Source of the DNA: Hyperoodon ampullatus
Taxonomy: Eukaryota; Chordata; Mammalia; Artiodactyla; Ziphiidae
Direction: 5' to 3'
Length of the DNA: 64,000 bases
NCBI GenBank assembly: GCA_949752795.1
Contig: OX457057.1
Span: forward strand, 105,055,513-105,119,512
Part shown: in pieces, positions 56,319 through 64,000 of the stretch
Layout: every line of letters starts with the position of its first letter
Position numbering within the stretch: position 1 is the stretch's first letter
Notes under the pieces: model-generated
Databases searched by the model: none
Seen by the model: only the letters and a program-made list of their open reading frames with translations
What the model was told of the DNA's origin: nothing
Translations under genes and position numbers: made by a program

Positions 56319-56778
56319 TTTTCTTTTTTTAAAATTTTTTTGGTTGCATCGTGTCTTTGTCGCTGTGTGCGGGCTTTCTCTAATTGTGGCAAGTGGGGGC
56401 TACTCTTCATTGCAGTGTGCGGGCTTCTCATTGCGGTGGCTTCTCTTGTGGTGGAACATGGGCCATAGAGCGTGTGGGCTTCAGTAGTTGCGGCTCACGG
56501 GCTCTAAAGCACAGGCTCAGTAGTTGTGGTGCACAGGCCCTAGAGCATGGGCTTCAGCAGTTGCAGCACATGGGCTCAGTTGTTGTAACACACAGGCTCT
56601 AGGGTGCGTGGACTTCAGTAGTTGTGGTATGCGGGCTCTAGAGCACAGGCACAGTACTCATGGCACACGGGCTTAGTTGCTCCGCAGGCATGTGGGATCT
56701 TCTGGGACCAGGGATTGAACCCGTGTCCCCTGCATTGGCAGGTGGATTCTTAACCACTGCGCCACCAGGGAAGTCCCC
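56319..56778 (-). mobile_element. Long CHR-type SINE with expanded internal repeats, antisense
   Basis: The 5' side (gccaccagggaagtcccc at 56761-56778, and the complement of the B-box region) and the T-rich 3' side are CHR-like. Between about 56430 and 56680 the body carries several imperfect units of roughly 38-45 bp built on gggcttcagtagttg, ggctctagagcacaggc and ctcagtagttgtgg. This makes it about twice the length of the 20686 copy. A possible duplication (TCCTTCCTTTT) lies in low-complexity sequence and is not decisive. Confidence 0.85.
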
Positions 56779-56794
56779 CTCCTTCCTTCCTTTT

Positions 56795-57135
56795 ACCAAA
56801 CATCATTCATTCAGTGTCTATTTGAAGAATTTTGTAGAGGAAAAGTATCACCTGGCCAAATAGCAGAGTGTACAGGCAAGGTGAGGCTAGCTGGCCTGCC
56901 TCCATCCTCAAAGCTTCTCAAGAATCCATTTCCTGGTTCTCCAACTTGTAAGCTTCAGAAACTTGTCTGGATCTGTGTCCCAGGGCTAGATGGATCAAAG
57001 AATGCTTATTCATTCAGTCAATGCTCACAAGAGACGGATGTAAAGACTGGAAGGAAGAGGCACATGTTCTGGCCATCCAGCATCTGAATTTGGAGAATTC
57101 CCTTCCTTAAGAGGTAGAGCTCACTTTGCAGAGTT
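56795..57135. other. No gene recognised
   Basis: No open frame or repeat supported beyond short chance frames. Confidence 0.35.
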
Positions 57136-57139
57136 AAAA

Positions 57140-57550
57140 CTCTGAGTTAAATCCCATAACCTGATTTTTGAGCCTTCTTTGCAACCAGGGCTTGGGCACA
57201 TGATCTGGGCTCTGCTGATCAGATGTTCCCACCCAGATTTTGGATCGGAAGCTAGTGATGGGACACAAAAAGTCTACCTATCAGTGGGTGGCGGCAGTGG
57301 TGGGAGTGGCAATTACATCGTTTCCAGAGGCGGCAGCAGCAACGTGCATTGCCTACATCTGTGGTGATGTCATGGCATCTTCCCTGGACCAGTTCTACAG
57401 TACGATTTTTAAGCCTTGTTCCTGGTAGCACAGCCAACTGGTCAAGTTCTCTAGCCATCCTGCTGATTCCATGGGCTCCCCAATATTTTAAAAATAAATT
57501 CCATCTTTCTCAAATCATCCAGAGTCATTTTTGATTGCTTGCAACTGAAA
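57140..57550 (+). other. Possible ancient LTR or other old repeat
   Basis: A block from ttctttgcaaccagggcttg to gcaactgaaaatctagacta, with gcagtggtgggagtggcaat and an AATAAA at 57492-57497, has the layout of an old dispersed repeat with its own poly(A) signal. Short + strand frames within it show no domain. Confidence 0.35.
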
Positions 57551-58015
57551 ATCTAGACTAATATGTGGCCTGGAAGACAACGTTTGAGGTCCCCTGGGAG
57601 GTGAGGTAGACATTCCTCGCAGGGAGGCATCCTCTTCCTCTGGTAACCTGTGTGGAAATGGTGGGAGTCTCTTCGCCAACAGGCACAGACTCCTGTGCTG
57701 GGAGTTTCAGGCATTATGGCGGCTGGCGAGACAGACATCCGGGACCTAAATGTAAGGCAGGTTCAGAATGGACCCAGTGATTGGACACGAGATATGAAAT
57801 GATCAGTTAACAATTTACACTTTCATGGAATTCCTTTTCCCTGAAGGGAGATTTGAAAATTTTAATCCTCAGTTAAGAGATCCAGAGCCCCAGAAGTGAA
57901 GGCAGCCATAGCAAGGTGCTGAGAATTTACCCTCCTCTGCTCTCATCCGACTTGCTTGCCAAGCTCTTCTAACAGAAAGAGAGAAAAGGGCCCAAGGTTG
58001 GCAAAGAGATAAATC
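57551..58015. other. No gene recognised
   Basis: No repeat or coding signal supported. Confidence 0.35.
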
Positions 58016-58019
58016 CTGT

Positions 58020-58200
58020 GAACAGGGCAACTGTTCTCACATGCATTCACTACCTCATTTGATCATCACACACCTCCACGAAGCAGGGAGGCTAGTTATC
58101 ATTCCCATTTGTCAATCAGGGAGCTGAGACTCAGAGGGGCTAAGCCATTTGACAGGGATACCAGCCATCTGACTAAACCCTACATCCTTTCTCAAGTGAC
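58020..58200 (-). mobile_element. MIR SINE, antisense
   Basis: ctacctcatttgatcatcac, ggctagttatcattcccatt, tgtcaatcagggagctgaga, ctcagaggggctaagccatt. Confidence 0.8.
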
Positions 58201-58650
58201 ACTGTTAGGGTGGTGGGCAGGAAGGGTGTCTAGAGATACTACCTCAGAGGGGTGAGGTCAGCCCTGCTCATCTTTGGCATCCTCGTTTCTCTGGCAGTGC
58301 CACCATCACCCCCTTCCCCTTTCTGGTCCCCCATCTTGCTTCATGCTGCCTCCGTGCCCCAGTGCTTCCACTGCCATGCCGTGCTTGAGCCTGCTGCCGT
58401 AGCTGTGCCCAAAGATGCAGCCCTCTCCCTCCTCCCATAAAACTCACACCTTCTTACTCCAAACCTAGCTCTCATTCTGCAACACCCAAGAAAAATATTG
58501 GTCTAAAGAAGCCTGAAAAGAGACAGGTGTTTGCTGGCGAGATTTCTAGGTGGGAAGTGGAAAGCTGAGTCATGCCTTGGCCCCCCCAGAGACTTGTGAG
58601 GATGTAGGAAATGCCACTGTTTTAAAACAGGTCTGCCAGTGCTGTGGTGC
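58201..58650. other. No gene recognised
   Basis: A pyrimidine-rich stretch at 58.28-58.45 kb gives a 62-codon frame. No domain. Confidence 0.35.
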
Positions 58651-58654
58651 TCCT

Positions 58655-58775
58655 TAGTTTCTTGATCTGTGTGCTAGTGACAAGTTTGTTCAGTTCGTGA
58701 AAATTTATTGAGCTGTGGTCTGATGATCTGTGTACTTCTCTATATGTCAATAAACATCAATAAAAACTTAAAAAT
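58655..58775 (+). mobile_element. Old L1 3' terminus
   Basis: gtttgttcagttcgtgaaaa, tttattgagctgtggtctga, tgatctgtgtacttctctat and atgtcaataaacatcaataa match an old L1 3' terminus, including its AATAAA signals. Confidence 0.7.
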
Positions 58776-59760
58776 CATTTTAAGACAAGATATTTAGATA
58801 AGGGTATTTTAATAAATGCTTACCAAGGTGATCCACCTTGGGATAAAGTAATACAAATACTTAAGACTTAAGAAAACTGATAAATGAGGATAACTGGGCA
58901 CTATACAAAAGGTATTTCTTGCCTTAAAAATGAGGATTAACGATAGAATTTCCTAAGTATTTAAATTAAATCCTATTGAGACATAAAACGCCTTCAGTGC
59001 CATGGTGACAGTTGAGTCATGCCTGCATTTTAAAGACTATTTACTCCCTCTTCATTCGTTTTCTCAGCTTTCCTAGGTACAGATCAGTGAATCAAAGCAA
59101 AGGTCTTTAAATCATTTTGAATTGGCAAGGAGGCTCCAGTAGTCTCGGAAAGACAGTTTCAATATCTGGTCCATGACCCATGGGCAGTACCTGATGACTT
59201 CTCGAGTCTCCTTCCAGTTCCAGGAGGCCACATGGGGTAGAAAGAACTGTGTATTTTAAAAAACAAAACGAAACAAACAAAAAAATGGAAATAAAATTCT
59301 ATAAAAGTCAAGTAATGCCCCAGGAATAAAAAGGGGCTCAAAGAAAAATATATACACACATACGAATAAGGAATTTCTCTTCTGGCTCTTGGCTCTCCCC
59401 TCCTCCCTACCACAAAATTGCCTAAGGGTCAGGACGCTGAACAAAATTTGACCGAAGCAAAGGCGGAACTAAATCAGGCTAGATCAAATTCTAGGTAAGA
59501 ATTTCTGACCCGTGTTCCACCCTGAGGCTGCTTGCGCTAATGGTATCCATGACATACTGAAAAAGTAGAAATGGTCTTAGGGCCAATGTAATGTAATAAT
59601 TTGTATTTGTCTTATTGTGATCATGTACCCTGGATTTTTCTGGACAATCTGGATTTTAAGTAACTGGTCACTTTGTTTTCTTAACCGAATTTTTCATTTA
59701 ATAAATATCCATTCATTCATTCAACAAAACTACTTGCCAATGGTGCTGAGCTAATTGGAT
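58776..59760. other. AT-rich DNA, no gene recognised
   Basis: Nothing supported except short A-rich patches (59256-59285). Confidence 0.35.
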
Positions 59761-59764
59761 ATCT

Positions 59765-60489
59765 GTATGGGAAAAAATAAATCTTGACCCCAGGCTGCAC
59801 AAAAAATTAATTTGAGATGAATCATAGACCTAAATGTGAAAGTTAAGGCAACCAAATTCCTAGAAGGAAATGAAGGAGAGGACCTCTATGGCCTTAGGCT
59901 GGGCAAAGATTTCTTAAATAGGACATTAAAAGCACTAGTCATAAAAGATAAGATTAATAAATCAGATGTCATTAAAATTAAGAATTTCTGTTTATCAAAA
60001 GATAACATCAAGAGAATGAAAAGAAAACCACAGACTGGGAGAAGGTATTTGTAATATGTATATTGGACAAAGGACTCATCCATTATGTGTAAAGAATTCT
60101 CACAGATCATTAAGACAGAAAACCCCCGAGACATAGGCAAAAGACTTGAACATGTATTTCACTAAAAGGGTATCAAAATGGCCAAAAAGCATATGAAAAG
60201 TTGCTCGACATCATTATCAGAGAAATGTAAATATAAATCACAATGAAATATACAACCCCACTTTTAAATTGAAAAGACTGACAATATCAACCCTGGCAAA
60301 CATGTGAAGCAACCAGAAATCTCACGTCACTGGAATATAAATTGTTATGCCACTTTGGAAAAATGTTTCGCAGTATACTTAAAGCTTAATATGTGTGTAC
60401 TCTATGAGCCAGCGATTCCAATCCTTGGGTATAAACACAACATAAATGGATGTATTTCCACCAAAAGACATATATAAGAATGTTTGTAG
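59765..60489 (+). mobile_element. Old L1 ORF2 C-terminal region, left of a nested L1
   Basis: Sense L1 order: accccaggctgcacaaaaaa, atgaatcatagacctaaatg, aaagcactagtcataaaaga, gattaataaatcagatgtca, agactgggagaaggtatttg, tggccaaaaagcatatgaaa, gagccagcgattccaatcct. One run of 72 codons stays open (59836-60054), a relic of ORF2. Confidence 0.9.
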
Positions 60490-60787
60490 GTCAGAGGGTA
60501 AAAAGGTTCAGAATAAGTTCTGGGGATCTAATGTACAGCATGGTGACTATAGTTAATAATACTGTATTATATACTTGAGATTTGATCTTAATCATTCTCA
60601 CCGTACCCCACCCCCATCCCCAAACACACACACACACACAAAAGGTAATTATGTAAGGTGATGGATATGTTAATTAGCTTGGCTGTTAATTAGCTTCACA
60701 AGGTACATGTATATCAAAACAACATGTAGTACACTTTAAATATATACAATTTTTGTTAAGTATACCTCAATAAAGCTGGTAAAAAGG
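60490..60787 (+). mobile_element. Younger L1 3' end nested in the older L1
   Basis: gttctggggatctaatgtac, gcatggtgactatagttaat, a (CA)n patch at 60625-60641, ggtgatggatatgttaatta and acctcaataaagctggtaaa form an L1 3' UTR with a poly(A) signal. The 11-bp flanks AATGTTTGTAG (60479-60489) and ATTGTTTGTAG (60788-60798) differ at one base and are the target-site duplication. The host L1 reads on across the join. Confidence 0.92.
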
Positions 60788-60798
60788 ATTGTTTGTAG

Positions 60799-61215
60799 CA
60801 GCTTCATTCATGATAGGCAAAAACCTGATGCAACTCAAACATCCACCAGTGGAATGAGTACACAAACTATTGAATATTTACGTAATGAAATAATACACAG
60901 CAATGGAAAAGAACGAACCATGTTATATGCAACAACATGGATGAATTTCATAGACACACTGTTGAGTGAAAGAAGCTAGACACAAAAATGCACATACTAT
61001 GTAATTCATCTACAACGAGTTCAAACACTGGTGATAGAGGTGAGAAGAGTGGTTACCTTTGTGGGACACTGGATGGGAAAGGGCATGAGGAAGCTGGAGA
61101 TGTTCTATGTCTTGATCTGGGTGGCAGCTACATGGGGATACACATACGTAGGAATTCATTGTTCTGTACACAAAGCACTTTACCGAATTTGTACCTCAAA
61201 ACCAAAAAGTTTAAA
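60799..61215 (+). mobile_element. Old L1 continuation, end of ORF2 and 3' UTR
   Basis: cagcttcattcatgataggc, aacatccaccagtggaatga, aacaacatggatgaatttca, gtgagaagagtggttacctt and acacatacgtaggaattcat continue the L1 interrupted at 60489. Confidence 0.88.
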
Positions 61216-61489
61216 AAGAAATTAGACCATCTATCCTGATCCCTACAAGCATTCACACTGATATCCTATCTCATTAATATTCCAGAGGACCTCCCTCTCC
61301 CCAGGGAAGGCACGTATTTGAGAACGCTATCCTGGCAGACATTGAGAACTACATTTATTTCAGGCAGGGATGGAAGGGGCTGGGTAGAGAAATACTTCAT
61401 CTAGGAAGTAATCTTTCCTCCCACAACCTAACAGAAGATCACTACAAGCTCAATAAACGTTTATTGATAAATAATAACTACAATTTGAT

Positions 61490-61735
61490 ATAAATAACAG
61501 TCACCACACACTTTATATCAGGCACTGCACTAATAGCTTTCCATTTTCTTATTTATTACTTATATAACCCTACAAAGCTGTTCCATTTTTAGTCCCACCG
61601 TACAGGTGAGGAAACAGAGACTTATGGAGGGTTGGTTAAATTACTTGCCCAGGGCCTTACAGATAGTTGGGTGGTGAATGTAGATTCCAACCCAGGTTAA
61701 TCTGAATTTAGAACCAGGACTCGAAACCATTTGCT
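61490..61735 (-). mobile_element. MIR SINE, antisense, nearly full length
   Basis: ttatatcaggcactgcacta, atagctttccattttcttat, ggtgaggaaacagagactta, ttacttgcccagggccttac, ttgggtggtgaatgtagatt and ccaacccaggttaatctgaa. Confidence 0.88.
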
Positions 61736-62343
61736 ATGGAGTGACTGGACGGTGTCCAAGCCCCGCCTGCATGTTGTATAACAAACACAACTGAGCTCTG
61801 TGACATTCCGAGTCGGGCTGAAGCTGTCACGGTTGCCAGGCTTGGCGATGGATTCCTCACGGCTCTTAGTCCCACTAACTGCACACAGGTGGTAACTACG
61901 CCGGAGAACCAACTGTGCGTGCCCTTTCCCCAATGACCTCCAGCCAATTTGCTTGGGGAATCAGGAAGGCTCGACCAGCTCAGAAACCAAAAGTTCTTTC
62001 CGACTTCAAAACACACGTCGGAGGTAGGCTTGGAGGTTTTACTCCCCACTCCTGGAGAGAAAACTAAAGCGAAAATCCCCAGAGAAGCAAAAGAAAAACA
62101 GGCCTGCGCGGGAGCGGAATAGAGACGGGAAAAACTTGGGTAGGGTGTGGGGGGTGGTGAAGTTATGTGATAGGAATGGCAGAAAAGAGCGTAGTGGAAA
62201 GCAGAAAGGAAGGGAGTCCCAGCAGCTCCAAAGTTAAGGGGGTGTCGACGCAGCCCCTCTCTATTGCGCCTGCGTAGTGCTACTCCCTTTGGCACCCCGG
62301 CCCCTTCTAGCCGCCGAAGATTTACTCGTCTCTCGGCAACCAT
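61708..62343 (-). other. 211-codon open frame running divergently from the CpG island, status unknown
   Basis: On the - strand an ATG at 62343 opens a frame ending at 61708. The initiation context is weak (T at -3, G at +4). The product begins MVAERRVNLRRLEG and is Ser/Pro/Phe-rich, with no domain I recognise. Its last codons overlap the edge of the antisense MIR. It could be part of a divergent promoter transcript; coding is doubtful. Confidence 0.15.
62265..62276 (+). promoter_or_regulatory. NRF1-like site
   Basis: TGCGCCTGCGTA resembles the NRF1 site YGCGCAYGCGCR with two mismatches. It sits about 90 bp upstream of the CCAAT box. Confidence 0.35.
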
Positions 62344-62355
62344 TCACCCGAGGAG

Positions 62356-62363
62356 CCAATCAG
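62356..62363 (+). promoter_or_regulatory. CCAAT box (NF-Y)
   Basis: CCAATCAG within GAGCCAATCAGAGG, an essentially optimal NF-Y site. It lies roughly 160-190 bp upstream of the putative first exon. Confidence 0.75.
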
Positions 62364-62427
62364 AGGGCACCTTTCGCCCTGCCCTCGCCGTCAGCGCCCA
62401 GGCGGAAGGATCCCTTGGACGACGGCT

Positions 62428-62509
62428 CCGCCCCGCCCCGCCCCTCGCTCCCCCGGGAGGGCAGGCTAAGGGGCGGGGGTTGGGGCGGTCGTGGCGGGCG
62501 GGGGCGTGG
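62428..62509. promoter_or_regulatory. Cluster of GC boxes (Sp/KLF sites)
   Basis: CCGCCCCGCCCCGCCCC at 62428-62444, GGGGCGGGGG at 62470-62479, then GGGGCGG (62482-62488) and GGGGGCGTGG (about 62500-62509). This is typical of a proximal housekeeping promoter. Confidence 0.8.
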
Positions 62510-62517
62510 TCAGGCCG

Positions 62518-62524
62518 TTTAAGA
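62518..62524 (+). promoter_or_regulatory. Weak TATA-like element
   Basis: TTTAAGA immediately downstream of the GC boxes and about 25-30 bp upstream of the assumed transcription start. Weak match; initiation could equally be dispersed. Confidence 0.3.
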
Positions 62525-62544
62525 ACGGAGGGGGCGGCGGCAGG

Positions 62545-62652
62545 ACGGTTCACTCTGTGCCGCTGCCTGGGGGCTGTAGTGACCGCGCCGCTCCTGCTGG
62601 GGGCTGCCCACGCCAAGGACCTGCCTCTGTGGTCTCCTCCGCCGCCGCCCGG
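62545..62652 (+). other. Putative untranslated first exon of an unidentified gene
   Basis: The segment between the GC-box/TATA-like region and the splice donor after 62652 is the best candidate for exon 1. The 5' end is assumed from promoter spacing, not seen. It contains no ATG, so it would be 5' UTR with translation starting in a later exon beyond the window. The frame reading LCRCLGAVVTAPLLLGAA is hydrophobic and open, but lacks a start codon. I could not recognise the gene. Confidence 0.5.
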
Positions 62653-62658
62653 GTGAGT
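62653..62658 (+). other. Consensus 5' splice donor
   Basis: CGG|GTGAGT matches the donor consensus at all intron positions and at the last exon bases except the first. It sits where a first exon of a CpG-island promoter would end. Confidence 0.6.
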
Positions 62659-63650
62659 CCACGGCCCCCTCCTCTAAAGGTGCGAGGATGCGCGGTTCCG
62701 GAGAGCCGCGAGTTCTGCCCTCGGGGTGGGGGGGGTGGGGTGGGAAATCTGCCCCGGCCGAGCGGAGCTCCAGTCTTCTCCAAGCCTGGTGGGGGCACGG
62801 CGGCCAGAGGGGAGGTGCGGACAGGTGCCGGGCCCCTGTGCTCCCTTCCCCTCCAGACCCCACGACGTCACCCCAGCCCCCTAAACAGCCCGCCCCCGAG
62901 GGCCAGGCGAGACGCTCCGAGAGGGAGCTACAACTTTCCAGAGACTTCGGCCGGGGCTGGCAAACTTCAGCGAGTTCCTGCTCCGCGCATCGCGCAGGCT
63001 GCGCTTTGGCCGGGCGCGGGCCGGGCGGCCGAAGAGTGTGTGATGAGGGCCTTCAGCACCTTCCCCGGGTCCGACGGCGCCCGCCCCACCCCTGCCTTGC
63101 TTGCGGTCTCTCGGGCTCGCCCCGGCGCTCCCGCGGGCGCGCACACCTCGGCCGGTCGGCCGGGCGCGAATTCGACGGCGGCGGTTTCGGAAGGCGCAGT
63201 TGGAGACGCAGCGGTCAGGGGCTGCATCTGGCAGGGGAGGGGAGGGGTGGTCCCCAGGCTCGGAACCTGGGCCGGTGTTTTAAGGAGAGGGCGGAGATCC
63301 CTAACTTTTCCTGCACTCGCACTAGACTGGGGACCCCGAGAGCCGCAAAGTGATCCAAGCGAGTGACTCGTGCGCTGCGCTCCTCTCGGAAACTTCTCGG
63401 GAATTCTGCGTCTGTGACCTGGTTCCTCCCCTCTGAGGAGTGAAACTTGCTTAACCTGTAGTCTGAAAGCCACGGCCGTTAAGTGGACTCGGCTAGCGGG
63501 GCCGCGGGCGGCTTAGAGGCACGGTGCCCGGGAGGTGTCGCAGTCCAGATCGCGGCGGTGGGAGGGAGTCGGAGGAGTGGGACGAACCCGACGACTACAG
63601 GTTGGTAGCCTGTACACCTAAACGCAGAACGCCTGCCGGAGAAAACAAAA

Positions 63651-64000
63651 CGACGCTACCTTGAAGGAAGGGAGGACTTCCGGGGAAATGCCTGGCGAGT
63701 TTCTCTGGAGAACGCGAGTTGAGCCGGGCTCACTAGAACCGACTGTTAGGGCTGGACCCCGCGGGAAGGATCAGCTCGGTCCCCTTCCGCTCCCCCACCT
63801 CCCCCCGCCTTTTTTTTTTTTTTTTTTTTCGGTCCGGAGGAAGACTTCTGCAGGGCTGACTAAATCTTTGTCTTAAGTAGGGACCTGCTGCCTTTTAACG
63901 TTTGTTTATCTGTTATGGAGTTATAACATGCAAACCGTGGACTGTTCAAGTGCACTTATTACAGTAAGCGTTTATAAAGACTTCGTAATCATTTGTATTG
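63651..64000 (+). other. Presumed start of intron 1
   Basis: GC content falls steadily after the CpG island, and no further donor/acceptor pair or coding exon was recognised before the window ends. It is labelled intron only because of the donor at 62653. Confidence 0.4.
63810..63829. repeat. T20 homopolymer
   Basis: Twenty consecutive T bases directly after a C-rich tract. No SINE body is attached on either side that I can recognise. Confidence 0.95.

Larger units (their letters stand above)
62240..63650. promoter_or_regulatory. CpG island promoter
   Basis: An abrupt change from the AT-rich L1/MIR region to about 1.4 kb of GC-rich, CpG-dense sequence with almost no recognised repeats. It contains a CCAAT box, GC boxes, an NRF1-like site, a likely first exon and a splice donor. 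Most CpG islands of this kind mark promoters of broadly expressed or developmental genes. Large open frames on both strands inside it arise from low stop-codon frequency. Confidence 0.92.

Noticed and set aside
59836..60054. 72-codon Lys-rich + frame
   Set aside because: It is a relic of L1 ORF2, not a cellular gene.
62491..63366. 291-codon + frame, with 221-codon (+) and 168-codon (-) frames overlapping it
   Set aside because: All are in the CpG island, where stop codons are rare. They cross the likely splice donor and are low-complexity Gly/Arg/Pro/Ser sequences.
1..64000. CRISPR arrays, bacterial operons, phage or defence systems
   Set aside because: The sequence is plainly mammalian nuclear DNA; no such structures are present.

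Overview
This is non-coding DNA from a mammalian nuclear genome, most likely a cetacean (or a close cetartiodactyl such as hippopotamus). The main evidence is several tRNA-derived CHR-type SINEs (cetacean/hippopotamus/ruminant SINE class), one nearly intact with a 15-bp perfect target-site duplication. They occur beside a lineage-type L1 3' end, and I recognised no BovB or Bov-tA repeats, which argues against a ruminant. Ancient mammalian repeats (MIR, L2, old L1, MER5 hAT elements, MaLR LTR) fill much of the rest. These calls come from recognising consensus text by eye; no alignment was run.

Layout. 1-21 kb is AT-rich and LINE-dense: old L1 pieces on both strands, long antisense L2 fragments (6.6-7.7 and 10.2-11.3 kb), and an old L1 at 15.1-18.3 kb that received a younger L1 3' end and an antisense LTR. 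21-58 kb is more GC-rich and holds many MIR and L2 fragments, three MER5A-like elements, an antisense MaLR LTR (35.1-35.4 kb), a 340-bp TG-rich tract (41.2-41.5 kb) and a few L1 3' ends. 58.6-61.2 kb is an AT-rich L1 pocket with an L1-into-L1 insertion bounded by recognisable duplications.

The only gene-like structure is at the right end. A CpG island (about 62.24-63.65 kb) carries a CCAAT box, several GC boxes, a likely untranslated first exon on the + strand and a consensus splice donor after base 62652. The gene should continue to the right beyond the window; I could not identify it. No coding exon, tRNA, rRNA, snRNA or CRISPR array could be supported. The long open frames in the window are explained by SINEs, the TG tract or CpG-island composition, or are within what chance allows.

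I did not find an undescribed biological system. The most useful leads are the promoter and its divergent open frame, two CHR copies sharing an extra 3' block, nested insertions with datable duplications, and isolated strong matches to ZNF143/STAF, CTCF, CRE and AP-1/MAF motifs outside repeats.
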